Origin: Photobacterium chitinilyticum
Lineage (GTDB): Bacteria > Pseudomonadota > Gammaproteobacteria > Enterobacterales > Vibrionaceae
Length of the DNA stretch: 64,000 nucleotides
Assembly (NCBI RefSeq): GCF_004104355.1
Contig: NZ_RJLM01000003.1
Coordinates: 248,001-312,000, forward strand
Direction of reading: 5' to 3'
Below are positions 34,725-43,900 of this stretch, piece by piece. How positions within the stretch are numbered: position 1 is the first letter of the stretch; each line of letters opens with the position of its first letter. Under the pieces are notes generated by a model. That model saw nothing but the letters and a program-made list of their open reading frames with translations, had not been told where the DNA came from and ran no database searches. Position numbers and translations under genes: made by a program.

Positions 34725-35231
34725 ATGCAAAAGCTCAAGTACCTCCAAGGCTATCCCCCGTCACTCACCGAACAAGTGAGCGGTTTGATCAACTCGAACA
34801 AACTTAAAACGTTCTTGCTAAATAAATACCCTCACTGTCATGAGCTAAAAACTGAAAAAGCCCTGTACGATTTAGTTCAGGAAATAAAATCTCAGTACCT
34901 GAAAAAGTCTCCGCCAGTAAGCAAAGTGCTCTATGACAAGAAGATACATGTCATCAACCATGCGCTTGGCCTTCACTCTTTTGTCTCTCGTGTGCAGGGT
35001 AATAAACTCAAAGCAAAACATGAAATTCGCATCTCATCGATTTTCAAGCATGCTCCTCTTCCCTTTTTAAGAATGATAGTTGTCCATGAGCTAGCCCACC
35101 TGAAAGAAAAAGAGCACAACAAGGCTTTTTATCAGCTGTGCTGCCACATGGAACCCGACTATCATCAGCTCGAGTTCGACATGAGGCTATTCCTAACCCA
35201 GCAAGAACTGGCCGGCCCAATTTACCCTTAA
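34725..35231 (+). CDS. YgjP-like metallopeptidase-domain protein (M48-type)
   Basis: This 168-residue protein has the YgjP/DUF45 zinc site VVHELAHLKEKEHNKAFYQL (HExxH with a further His at +6), followed by MEPDYHQLEFDMR. E. coli YgjP is a stand-alone metallopeptidase-like protein of uncertain role. The ATG at 34725 was chosen; the upstream part begins at a TTG with no ribosome site. The gene is followed by the DUF3010 gene in the same direction. Confidence 0.82.
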   Translation: MQKLKYLQGYPPSLTEQVSGLINSNKLKTFLLNKYPHCHELKTEKALYDLVQEIKSQYLKKSPPVSKVLYDKKIHVINHALGLHSFVSRVQGNKLKAKHEIRISSIFKHAPLPFLRMIVVHELAHLKEKEHNKAFYQLCCHMEPDYHQLEFDMRLFLTQQELAGPIYP

Positions 35232-35368
35232 CAGTCTTTAACGTCTGCACTTCCCTTCACTCTCCCTTTGGGAGTGTGCTCATATTTGGAGTAACTGGAT
35301 ATAAAGATCTGACAGCAACCAAAGTTTTAGCCTACAATACAGCGCTAATTAAAAATTTAGGTGTTTAC

Positions 35369-35791
35369 ATGAAAATTTGTGCTGTTGAGTTAAAAAGCAA
35401 TGAGGCGATTATTTGCCTGCTTACACAAACAAATGGGTTATTTGACATCCCTCAGTGCCGAACTCAAAAGTTCATTATGAAAGATTCTCTCGACAATACT
35501 GAAATGAGAGATTTCCAGTTCGCATTTAAAAAGCTACTTGATGACTATCAGATAGATAGTGTCGTGATCCGTTCACGCGAAACTCGCGGAAAATTTGCAG
35601 GCAGTGCTGTTGGCTTCAAGCTGGAAGCCGCCATTCAGCTGATCGACGGTGTTCAGGTTGATTTCATGTCAAACAGTGACATTAAGCAAAAGCTGAAACG
35701 TAATCCGCTGGCTATCGATTTCCGTGATACTGGCCTACGTCAGTTCCAGGAAGCTGCGTTCACGACCGGCTATGCTTTCCTAAGCAAATAA
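35369..35791 (+). CDS. DUF3010 family protein
   Basis: A 140-residue soluble protein, MKICAVELKSNEAIICLL at the start and VIRSRETRGKFAGSAVGFKL in the centre, matching DUF3010. The start with MKICAVEL and the RGKFAGSAVGFKLEA-like region suggest an RNase H-like fold of unknown function. The ATG at 35369 has TAGGTG upstream; the longer open frame upstream runs through the previous gene and is not real. Confidence 0.8.
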   Translation: MKICAVELKSNEAIICLLTQTNGLFDIPQCRTQKFIMKDSLDNTEMRDFQFAFKKLLDDYQIDSVVIRSRETRGKFAGSAVGFKLEAAIQLIDGVQVDFMSNSDIKQKLKRNPLAIDFRDTGLRQFQEAAFTTGYAFLSK

Positions 35792-36118
35792 GCATCAGGT
35801 CAGGGAAAGGGGATTCTCTCCCCTCTCCCTACGATTGATAACAATCGCTATCAAGTAATACACACGCTCACTCTGATCATTTCAAATTCTTACAAACTTC
35901 CAAGGCTTCATCACCCTAACGAAAATACGACCTGTGTGGCATAATTAATTGTCCAAAGCTTTGCTTCTTAAATAAGTAAATCAAGAACATATACCGGCCT
36001 TGGGATAAAAAAAACCCACTATGCCACACGATGCACAATGAGGATATATACCATTTAAAATAATACCAAAGTGGGATACACTAGGTACGATTTAAACAAG
36101 GAAGAATGTAAAAATAAG
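35792..36118. other. Intergenic region with separated inverted repeats before the GGDEF gene
   Basis: No gene is seen. A hairpin AGGGGA...TCCCCT near 35816-35832 follows the DUF3010 gene. Further on, the 10-mer GTGTGGCATA at 35934-35943 recurs inverted as TATGCCACAC at 36020-36029, enclosing the likely promoter of the cyclase gene. Confidence 0.5.
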
Positions 36119-37447
36119 ATGAGTGTACGTTTAAAATTAACAATATTTTTAAGCATTCTATTTATTACTTCCATTGGTAATTCGCTTTTCTTTTTTATTT
36201 TAGAAGCTAACAATGAAAATAAGATTAAATGGGTGACTCACACTAATGAAGTTATCTATACTTCAGAACGCTTGTTAAGTAGCTTAAAGGATGCCGAAAC
36301 AGGACAAAGAGGCTATTTAATTACGTTGAATCCTTCTTACTTGACGCCATATTATTCCGGAAAAGAAGAGTCACAAATCCGATTAAACGAACTCAAAAGC
36401 TTAACTTCAGATAACCCTGAGCAACAAGAACGCTTAAGTACAATCGAACACCATATAAGTCTTAAAAATGCTGTGTTAGCTCATACTATTGCCCTTGCAG
36501 AGCATGACCGCATTGGTGAAGCCATTAAGATTGTACTTCAGGATAGAGGTAAACTTTTTATGGACAAAATAAGAGGAAACATTAATGAGTTTATTCATGC
36601 TGAAGAAATACTATTAGAGCTCAGAAAATCTGAGCTTCATAAAAGCAGAGAGATGATGACTAGCGTCATTATTGTAGAAGTAATATTCTACTCTCTATTT
36701 GCGATACTAACATTCTCGTTCATTAATGAACGTCTCTTCTTGCCCATAAAGTTACTACTCTCTAATACAGCAAAAATGAAGAAGGGTGAGAAGATAGATA
36801 ATTCAGACGATTGTCTAAATGATGAAATGGGCATGCTGCTTTCTAGCTTTTATAGCATGAGTAAAAAGGTTAATGACAGAGAACGAGCCTTACACCATAG
36901 GGCGATTCATGACGAGCTGACAGGATTGAAGAATCGAGCAACTGTTTTTGATGAAATTGATAGTGCAATAAAAGAGTCGATTCTAACTGATTCAAAAGTG
37001 GTGGTTTTTTTCTTAGATTTAGATAAATTCAAACAGATAAATGATTCATTAGGCCATGATGCTGGTGATATTATTCTTAAAGAAACAGCCTCAAGACTAA
37101 GGTCTTCAATTCGATCAGATGATCATGTTTTTCGTGTAGGTGGTGATGAATTTATTATTCTATTAAGAAAAGTGCAAAAACAATCAGAAATTAATAATGT
37201 TGCAAATAATATTTCTGATGCATTTAACGAACCCATTACGATTAAGGGAAGCATTCTTAGCGTTCAACCTAGTATTGGCATTGCTATTTCTCCTGATGAT
37301 GCTAAAAATAGTGAAGAACTGCTCAGGCATTCAGATACGGCAATGTATGAGGTTAAAAATAACGATAGCCAAAAGTACAAGTTCTATAATAGAAATAAAC
37401 AGAAAGATGTTGATGAAAAGAATATCGATAAATTAGGGATCAGCTAA
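36119..37447 (+). CDS. Membrane diguanylate cyclase with CHASE3-like sensor and GGDEF domain
   Basis: This 442-residue protein has an N-terminal membrane helix, a periplasmic helical domain (about residues 35-185) whose SLKDAETGQRGYLIT segment is the CHASE3 mark, a second membrane helix near 185-205, a HAMP-like linker, and a GGDEF domain. The active site GGDEF at 341-345 is intact, and the inhibitory I-site RSDD lies at 332-335, five residues before it. It should make c-di-GMP under product feedback. The gene is clearly richer in A and T than its neighbours, a hint of transfer. I chose ATG 36119; a GTG lies at 36071. Confidence 0.9.
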   Translation: MSVRLKLTIFLSILFITSIGNSLFFFILEANNENKIKWVTHTNEVIYTSERLLSSLKDAETGQRGYLITLNPSYLTPYYSGKEESQIRLNELKSLTSDNPEQQERLSTIEHHISLKNAVLAHTIALAEHDRIGEAIKIVLQDRGKLFMDKIRGNINEFIHAEEILLELRKSELHKSREMMTSVIIVEVIFYSLFAILTFSFINERLFLPIKLLLSNTAKMKKGEKIDNSDDCLNDEMGMLLSSFYSMSKKVNDRERALHHRAIHDELTGLKNRATVFDEIDSAIKESILTDSKVVVFFLDLDKFKQINDSLGHDAGDIILKETASRLRSSIRSDDHVFRVGGDEFIILLRKVQKQSEINNVANNISDAFNEPITIKGSILSVQPSIGIAISPDDAKNSEELLRHSDTAMYEVKNNDSQKYKFYNRNKQKDVDEKNIDKLGIS

Positions 37448-37834
37448 CGAATCAGCATTAAACCTAGCAAGTCGAGCCTCAGCTATAGAACAATTAGTTA
37501 CCTGCATTAACTCAGCAAGCGTGATATTTGGAGCCTCCAACACAAGTCGCTTTAACCTACCTTCTAATGGCTCAAGTTTATCATTGTATTCCGTAAGCCT
37601 TTCGTCAATTTTTCGTATTAAAAATTGCATGGATTCATAATCGGATATACGAAGCCTATCCAAGAACTTATTTAACGCACATGCATCTCCAGCCACTTGC
37701 CAATGCCTAGAACGGCGAACTCTTTTCAGTTCACAGTCACAATCTAAAGCAACGAGTTTTGCCTTTTTTACATTGTCTCCACCAACCCGGTGAATCAAAG
37801 CTGGTAGGTGAGTTATTATTATATTTTCCGTCAT
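37433..37834 (-). CDS. Ribosome recycling factor family-like protein (small Vibrionaceae type)
   Basis: A 133-residue protein resembling the small proteins that are annotated in vibrios as 'ribosome recycling factor family'. It begins TENIIITHLPALIHRVGGDN, has CELKRVRRSRHWQVAGD, and ends with a helix-turn-helix-like segment NITLAELMQVTNCSIAEARLAR (in part). The relation to true RRF is doubtful, and the last part suggests nucleic-acid binding. The gene overlaps the end of the convergent cyclase gene by 15 bases. Confidence 0.65.
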   Translation of the reverse strand: MTENIIITHLPALIHRVGGDNVKKAKLVALDCDCELKRVRRSRHWQVAGDACALNKFLDRLRISDYESMQFLIRKIDERLTEYNDKLEPLEGRLKRLVLEAPNITLAELMQVTNCSIAEARLARFNADSLADP

Positions 37835-37937
37835 TAACTGAGTTCCAATTATGCTCATCACAAATGTGAAAGCCCTCAACCAAAGCTACGGGCCTTCAAT
37901 CAGGGAGGGAATGCAGCCCCTTAAGCAGATATCACAG

Positions 37938-38153
37938 CTAGTCGTGCCTCAAAGGCCGAATCACCGATTCAAGCCCTTCAATCTTAAACTCCAGCGCCAA
38001 GGCCATTAGCGTGCCAAGCTCGCCTTCAGGGAAACCTTTCTTTCGAAACCACAGTAAGTACTCTTCAGGCAAATCTATTAGCGCTCTACCGCTGTATTTA
38101 CCGAACGGCATTTTTACGTTAGCAACTTTGATTAAGTGTTCTTTTTGAAACAT
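37938..38153 (-). CDS. DUF3820 family protein
   Basis: This 71-residue protein shows the DUF3820 pattern MPFGKYSGRALIDLPEEYL, then LWFRKKGFPEGELGTLMA and a final helix. The family, sometimes linked to quorum-sensing regulator QsrR-like names in databases, is a small putative nucleic-acid-associated fold without a known activity. GAGGAGAG lies upstream of the ATG. Confidence 0.8.
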   Translation of the reverse strand: MFQKEHLIKVANVKMPFGKYSGRALIDLPEEYLLWFRKKGFPEGELGTLMALALEFKIEGLESVIRPLRHD

Positions 38154-38226
38154 AGTGCTCTCCTCGTCCTTAAGCTTCGTTGATCACACCATCATATTCA
38201 AGCGCTAACCAATAACAGCGACTACA

Positions 38227-38376
38227 CTAGTCCGCCAACCAACGCTGACTGACTAATTCTTGCCCATCGCAAACGAGGCAACCGAAAAACTCAGTACCTA
38301 GACGAATTTTACCAACACCAGCAGGTGTTCCTATCATCACAATATCGCCATCTTTATTTTTCTCACATGTACCCGT
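38227..38376 (-). pseudogene. 3' remnant of a fumarylacetoacetate hydrolase-family gene
   Basis: Read on the minus strand in the frame ending at the TAG at 38227-38229, the sequence gives GDIVMIGTPAGVGKIRLG, then TEFFGCLVCDGQELVSQRW and LAD. GDIV-x-GTPAGVG is the hallmark of the C terminus of FAH-family enzymes. About 48 codons remain; there is no start codon and no catalytic N-terminal part. It begins directly after the yceI stop and happens to be in the same frame. A deletion or the arrival of yceI probably removed the rest. Confidence 0.72.
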
Positions 38377-38961
38377 CTACTGAACAAAGATAAGTTGAGC
38401 ATTGACAGGGACACTAAGCAAGATTGAATTAAGTTTGGCAATTTCTTTCAAAACCTTGATCCCTTTATCCAGCCCAAAGAGTATAGACTTGACTTCTACT
38501 GGCCAAGTTGTTGAAACCATCAGACCACCGTTTTCCAAACCAGTAACTTGTAGCTTAGCGGCTAAGGCTTGCTTGATACCATGAAGATCAAGGGTGAATT
38601 CCACCTCAACAGACTGAGTTTCTCCTGGTGTCAACTCACTGATCAAGACAGGATCAACCTTAGCCGTCAGTGTCGCAAACGGAAATCCCTCAGTTTCGAA
38701 CAGCTCTTTCTTCATTCGCTCATCCCGAATCGAAATCTGGGTATCGACACTGGCAAGATCGATAACAACTTTCACCTCTCCCGCCTTAGAGATCGAGCCA
38801 CTGATATTTCGAAAATGATGCTGCTCTATTACCGAGTCATTCTTTACTGAAATAAAATTCACGATAGAGTTATTATTATCCAGCTTCCAATCAGCAAATA
38901 CACTGGTGCTTAGCCCTAAAAACAATAAGCCGGTCAACCAAAATCTCAAACACACGCGCAT
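38377..38961 (-). CDS. YceI-family periplasmic protein
   Basis: The protein (194 aa) has a Sec signal (LTGLLFLGLSTSVFA) and a YceI lipocalin-like domain: WKLDNNNSIVNFISVKN at the start, VVIDLASVDTQISIRDERM, ELFETEGFPFATLTAK and FTLDLHGIK. Members bind isoprenoid or amide lipids in the periplasm. The typical ending V-E-V-x-S-x-x-F is present as VEVKSILFGL. The ribosome site AGGAT is adequate. A truncated FAH gene follows its stop. Confidence 0.87.
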   Translation of the reverse strand: MRVCLRFWLTGLLFLGLSTSVFADWKLDNNNSIVNFISVKNDSVIEQHHFRNISGSISKAGEVKVVIDLASVDTQISIRDERMKKELFETEGFPFATLTAKVDPVLISELTPGETQSVEVEFTLDLHGIKQALAAKLQVTGLENGGLMVSTTWPVEVKSILFGLDKGIKVLKEIAKLNSILLSVPVNAQLIFVQ

Positions 38962-39042
38962 TTTTTTATCCTATTGTTGATGTTCTTATCACATCACTAT
39001 AGGTCATCAATTCTTAGCTACCGTTATTATTATTGAGTCGAC

Positions 39043-40680
39043 TCAACCGAGCTTAAATCGATTGATCGTACCCATTAGCTCCACCGATACCTGGCTAAGC
39101 TCTTCACTGGCACTTGCCATTTGTGCCGATTCTTGAGATACCGATAACGACATATCTTTGAGACTCACCACATTTCGGTTGATATCATTAACGGTGAGGC
39201 TTTGCTCCTCTGTTGCTGTCGCTATATGCTGACTCATATCCTGGATAGTTTGAACCTCCTCATTGATGGTGTTCAACGCATGGCCAGCAGAGGCTGAGAT
39301 CTTCGAGGCATTATTGGCTTTTTCCGCCCCTTTACTCATAACCTTAACCGCATTTTCTGCCCCCACCTGAAGCTTCTCAACAATATTCTGGATTTCTAGC
39401 GTCGATTCCTGGGTACGCTGCGAAAGCGTTCTTACTTCATCGGCAACGACAGCGAAACCTCTACCAGCCTCACCAGCACGAGCAGCTTCTATCGCAGCAT
39501 TTAACGCCAATAAGTTAGTTTGCTCTGCTATACCTCGAATCACTTCGAGGACGGTATCTACATTGCGACTGTCCGCCGCAAGCTGATCAATCACTTCACT
39601 GGCTTTTCCGATATCTTCTGCCAACAAATTGGCTTCTGCGATATTGTGATTGATGATCTCTTTACTGCCCTGAGTCCCTTTAGCTGCGGAAATACTCGAA
39701 TCGTTGGCCTCTACCGTTCTTCTGCTTACCTCTTCAACTGTCGCCAACATTTCTGTCATTGCCGCAGCAAGTTGTTCCACGTCATTCTGCTGCTGATTTA
39801 AGTTGTCATCGACTGTATTGATCGATAACGACATTTGCTGTGCTGAGGCTGATACTTGCGTACCGACGGCACTGATATTTTGCATAATGCTCTGTATCGA
39901 TCCAACAAACTGGTTGAAGTGTCTGGCGAAATCAATGAGTTCACTAGTGCCCTCTTCTCTTAACCTTTGCGTTAGATCTCCCTCTCCCTTAGACAGAGCC
40001 TCCATTGCATTAACAGTACGTTTAAGCGGTAACGTAATAGACCGGATGAAGAAAATAACGATTAAGGAGAGAACACCAAGGATCACCGCTGCGTTTATCA
40101 TGGAGACCACTTCAGAGCGGTGAATATCCGCCTGCAAAGCTTCCATGTTCATACCCGTTCCAACCAACCACTGCCAAGGCCCGAATTCAATTGCATAACT
40201 GGTTTTCGGTTCAAGCTGCTCTTTGTCATTACTATTCGCCCATACGTAGTCGACAAAGCCTCCGCCACTGCGCCCTTTGATATACATCTCTTTGACAAAA
40301 GCAACACCATTAGGGTCGACTAAACCCATGGTATTCTTGCCGACAAGCGCCGGAACACCACTGGTAAGCTGAACACCTTGATTATTGCCGACAAAAATAT
40401 AATTACCATTATCAAAGCGCATTGCAGCTACCGCCTCCAATGCACCTTGTTTTGCTTGCGCTTCCGTAAGCGTACCTGCCACACTTAATCCATAATAATG
40501 ATCGACGATACCCACGGCACTCTCTACTAGTGTGGCCACACCTCTCTCATAATTGGCTCGTGTATGCTCTCGTGTTTTCACAGCATTAATGAGTGTGCTG
40601 GTGACTAAACCTACGGCAAATAATGCGAGGATTATCCAGACACGGGTCGCGATAGTCATACTTGATAACTGATTATTCAT
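39043..40680 (-). CDS. Methyl-accepting chemotaxis protein with single Cache sensor
   Basis: This 545-residue transmembrane chemoreceptor has a first membrane helix, a periplasmic single-Cache domain ([31 protein letters not shown]), a second helix near 200, HAMP, and a full signalling domain with the hairpin tip [19 protein letters not shown]. It should control CheA. There is no C-terminal CheR pentapeptide. ATG 40680 has GAGGAA at seven bases. It is the third gene of an operon with the NHL-repeat protein and the small His-tailed protein, so its ligand may relate to their function. Confidence 0.93.
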   Translation of the reverse strand: MNNQLSSMTIATRVWIILALFAVGLVTSTLINAVKTREHTRANYERGVATLVESAVGIVDHYYGLSVAGTLTEAQAKQGALEAVAAMRFDNGNYIFVGNNQGVQLTSGVPALVGKNTMGLVDPNGVAFVKEMYIKGRSGGGFVDYVWANSNDKEQLEPKTSYAIEFGPWQWLVGTGMNMEALQADIHRSEVVSMINAAVILGVLSLIVIFFIRSITLPLKRTVNAMEALSKGEGDLTQRLREEGTSELIDFARHFNQFVGSIQSIMQNISAVGTQVSASAQQMSLSINTVDDNLNQQQNDVEQLAAAMTEMLATVEEVSRRTVEANDSSISAAKGTQGSKEIINHNIAEANLLAEDIGKASEVIDQLAADSRNVDTVLEVIRGIAEQTNLLALNAAIEAARAGEAGRGFAVVADEVRTLSQRTQESTLEIQNIVEKLQVGAENAVKVMSKGAEKANNASKISASAGHALNTINEEVQTIQDMSQHIATATEEQSLTVNDINRNVVSLKDMSLSVSQESAQMASASEELSQVSVELMGTINRFKLG

Positions 40681-40691
40681 AATACTATTCC

Positions 40692-40904
40692 TCATCGATG
40701 ATGATGCCGATGTGATTCCTGCAGCTTTCTTTTGCTCTCGTGAATATCCTCACCTTCTTTCCCTGACAGGTGGGTAACGAGCTCGTCAAACCTACTCATC
40801 AGCAGCTCTGAATCCTGCTGGGACTGTTCACAAATTGAATTTACAGAAGTCTTCAACTTATGCTCTAGCCGTTTTTTTTGCGCTCGCTTAAACACATTAT
40901 TCAT
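40692..40904 (-). CDS. Small helical protein with His-rich tail, 70 aa
   Basis: This protein, [20 protein letters not shown] at the start and [15 protein letters not shown] at the end, is highly charged and probably all helical. Its start overlaps the stop of the NHL gene (ATGA), and the chemoreceptor starts 11 bases after its own stop, so the three are tightly coupled. The HRHHHR tail could bind metal. I do not recognise a family. Confidence 0.65.
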   Translation of the reverse strand: MNNVFKRAQKKRLEHKLKTSVNSICEQSQQDSELLMSRFDELVTHLSGKEGEDIHESKRKLQESHRHHHR

Positions 40905-42982
40905 AATGAAACCTCTGCTAACTTTTTATTCTTATTAAATTGGTAAACATTAATTCGATTCAACGCGCAATCTGGCAAGTACACTTTGCTGTTGTTAACA
41001 TGCAACAAATAGGGCATCCACAGCTGTCCTTTCTCTGGGTCTGCGCCAAAACCACTAAAGCTATCGACAAAACAACCTTGAAGATCAAATACTTTTATCG
41101 ACCTATTTACCAAGTCGGATATAAACAAATGCTCCGAGTCATAATCGATGCTGGTCGGCAGTAAAAAATTATCGTCGTTGATACCATATCCCTCCTGGCC
41201 GAAGCTCCATTTCCATTGATTGTCATCTCCATACACCTCGATCCTGTTATTATATTGATCTGTAATATAAAAACGGCCGTCACGCGTAGCTGCAATATCG
41301 GTTGGAGTATGAAATTCACCGTGAGCATCTCCGAGCTTGCCGAACACTTCGACCAGTCCTGCTACACCTTCCTCATTGATATGCCAACGAGATATTCGAT
41401 GATTTCCAGAGTCGGCGATTAGGATATCGTTTGAAGTCGGATCAATCGTGATACCTTGCGGCTTGTTAAGCTGCCAAGGCTCGGCACCCAATCCACCAAA
41501 ATAGGTATAGGGCACCAGCTCTCCAATTTGACTGTCATATTGGAGTAAAGAAATAGTGCCACTTAAATAGTTCCCCACTACAATCATTGGAATGTCATGA
41601 TCAATCTGATCTGGTAACGCTGAGTTAGGTGTGTAGCTTGCGATACCCAAAGAACCGGGCAACATAGGAAGGCTTGCAGGGGATGCCGAGTTTTCATTTC
41701 CATTATCACTTGCCTGAAGCTGGTAGTTTCCGGCATCGACCATCCAAAGCAGCGCTTTGGGATCTTCAAACCGTTCATTGAGTATCACTCTTAGCCAAGT
41801 CTGCTGCCAGCGTTGCACCCACTCAGACTGTGCTGTCACGACCAGACTCAACCATGAAGGCATACCAACAGGCTGCATTGCTTTAAACCATTTATCCTGA
41901 AGTGAAAATTGATGAGAAAGCCAACTTTCAATCACCGGGAACCTTTGCCGATGGTGCTGCTGGCTTTTTGGGGTTATTCCACCAGCCACAGCCGTAACAA
42001 AGTGAAACTGACCTGGACTACCTCTATCGTCTCCAATTGTCTTAATCACTGTACTTTCACTAACAGATTGATCTGTAATAGAAGGTAGAGAGATATGATG
42101 GACTTGAAGCGAAGCTAAAACAGGCTCGGTAATCAATAACCGGCTCTTATCACGCATTTGGGTGATCTGGATTGGTGCAACAAAGCCGTCCAATGTCCCT
42201 TGCTGCACACCTTCTATATCGTAAACCGATATAGCATTGGGCTCTGCGCCCGGTATAAGAATTCGGTTTTGAATAACAGAAACATCTCGCGCCTGCTCTA
42301 GACCGTCGATATAACATTTACCATTACTGGAAAAAGGAATCCCTTTGCCATGCCAATCACAGCGGACTACTGTATCAAAACCGGTATTGGCAACGTAAAG
42401 ACGCCCTTCTGCATCCATACTCAGCCCTTGAGGCCACAAAAGGTGGATAGGCTCATAACCACCTTCAATCTCGTGAATTGACCTCAAGTATTGTCCCGTT
42501 TCAGAGAAGATAGCTAACCGGCTAGCTCCGCCTTCCCCCTCGAAAAACTCATCCGCCACGCAAAGCTCTCCTTGATAGAGGGCGATACCATTGGGGCCTT
42601 TTAACTCGACAGTAGGCTCATCCCCAAAACAACAGAAAGACTGAATAGAAAGCTTGTCGTCGTACTGCAAAATATGGATACGCCGATTACCAATGTCACT
42701 CACATAGACCCAATTCTTATTAGGGTGTGCCAACAGGCGAAAAGGCATATTGAATTGTTGGGGGCCATCTCCCGTTGAGCCAAACTCGGCTAAAACTTTG
42801 TCAAGATCACTATCAAAGACAAGTATTCGGTTGTGCGCCGTATCGGCAAGCCAAACGTTGCCAAGCGAGTCGAGACAGCTTCCTACCGGCGTGTTAAGTG
42901 AGACATGCCCTTCAACAGGGCAAGGTAGCTCGGGCAGCCGAGCCGCAACACTGCCAATGTATGATTGAAATTCTATGCTCAT
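40901..42982 (-). CDS. Large NHL-repeat protein
   Basis: This 693-residue protein carries two sets of NHL repeats, each ending like LADTAHNRILVFDSD, VSDIGNRRIHILQYDD, IADSGNHRISRWHIN, ITDQYNNRIEVYGDD and ISDLVNRSIKVFDLQ. They are separated by a non-repeat segment at about residues 290-460. The repeats should make two beta-propellers, usually protein or ligand binding. There is no signal peptide, so it probably stays in the cytoplasm. The gene leads an operon with a small His-tailed protein and a chemoreceptor. Bacterial function is unknown; NHL domains also occur in lyases, but no lyase residues are recognisable. Confidence 0.85.
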   Translation of the reverse strand: MSIEFQSYIGSVAARLPELPCPVEGHVSLNTPVGSCLDSLGNVWLADTAHNRILVFDSDLDKVLAEFGSTGDGPQQFNMPFRLLAHPNKNWVYVSDIGNRRIHILQYDDKLSIQSFCCFGDEPTVELKGPNGIALYQGELCVADEFFEGEGGASRLAIFSETGQYLRSIHEIEGGYEPIHLLWPQGLSMDAEGRLYVANTGFDTVVRCDWHGKGIPFSSNGKCYIDGLEQARDVSVIQNRILIPGAEPNAISVYDIEGVQQGTLDGFVAPIQITQMRDKSRLLITEPVLASLQVHHISLPSITDQSVSESTVIKTIGDDRGSPGQFHFVTAVAGGITPKSQQHHRQRFPVIESWLSHQFSLQDKWFKAMQPVGMPSWLSLVVTAQSEWVQRWQQTWLRVILNERFEDPKALLWMVDAGNYQLQASDNGNENSASPASLPMLPGSLGIASYTPNSALPDQIDHDIPMIVVGNYLSGTISLLQYDSQIGELVPYTYFGGLGAEPWQLNKPQGITIDPTSNDILIADSGNHRISRWHINEEGVAGLVEVFGKLGDAHGEFHTPTDIAATRDGRFYITDQYNNRIEVYGDDNQWKWSFGQEGYGINDDNFLLPTSIDYDSEHLFISDLVNRSIKVFDLQGCFVDSFSGFGADPEKGQLWMPYLLHVNNSKVYLPDCALNRINVYQFNKNKKLAEVSL

Positions 42983-43278
42983 CGCACCAACCTACTGACT
43001 CTTTTATCAGAAGAATACTTATTATGCATATAGCTACATACTAGGTGGCAATAATTAAATGCACCTCCATTTGAAATAACAATATTTATGAAGTTTGAAC
43101 CAGTTCAAAAATCGAACCAATACAATTGAAACAGATGGGAAATTAGCGAAATGCCATTCGAGAGGGAAAAGGGGAGAAATTCAGAGGGAAGGGGAAAAGT
43201 TGCTGGTATTCGACACATACAAGTAAAATTACACGCCGAATACCCTGTTCTGTTCAAAGCTATCTAGCGAAGAATACG

Positions 43279-43818
43279 CTAAGCAATCTGTCGAGTTAGC
43301 TCAGGTAGCAATTCAGCAGCAATGCGCTTTAGCAAAAAAGTCTCTCGCTCAATCGACATCCCTTTCTTTTCACTGTTGGCAATCGTTTCTTCGTTATGCG
43401 CAATAGCATCATAGATATTAAGCCAAACAGGTTTCATACCATTGTTGATTTCATAATCTTCAAACTGTGTGTCACCCAGCTCAGCATCTATCGAACAGAC
43501 AAAACAATATGACTCCATGTGCATTATATCAAAATCAGGCTTATACCAAGGGCGATATTCTTCGTATAGGCCAAATGCTGAAATATTTCGAATATTGCGT
43601 GCGCCGGTCTCTTCTTCAAGTTCACGGATCAACCCTTGAATAGCATCTTCACCCTCGTCAATACCACCGCCGGGTAGGGTGTAGTCATGATAGCGTGCGG
43701 TATAGAGCATCAGGATATTCTCGCCATCCAAAATGATACCGCGAGCCGCTTTGCGGTGGAAAATACGGCCTTCCAGCTTTTCAATATCAGGATGAACAGT
43801 TGATTTAAGTAATCGCAT
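43279..43818 (-). CDS. Nudix hydrolase
   Basis: The 179-residue protein has a full Nudix box, GGGIDEGEDAIQGLIRELEEE followed by TG (residues about 50-72; shown without the last three residues), matching GX5EX7REUXEEXGU. It begins with a beta strand region and ends with a helical tail LLKRIAAELLPELTRQIA. Substrate is likely a nucleoside diphosphate derivative or a damaged nucleotide. It lies between the NHL operon and mrcB on the same strand. Confidence 0.86.
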   Translation of the reverse strand: MRLLKSTVHPDIEKLEGRIFHRKAARGIILDGENILMLYTARYHDYTLPGGGIDEGEDAIQGLIRELEEETGARNIRNISAFGLYEEYRPWYKPDFDIMHMESYCFVCSIDAELGDTQFEDYEINNGMKPVWLNIYDAIAHNEETIANSEKKGMSIERETFLLKRIAAELLPELTRQIA

Positions 43819-43900
43819 GGCTCTATTTATCTACTTCTGCACAATAACAAGCCGTGCATTCTATCTGAATACCAATACCCAAACTACCTCAACGTACTGT

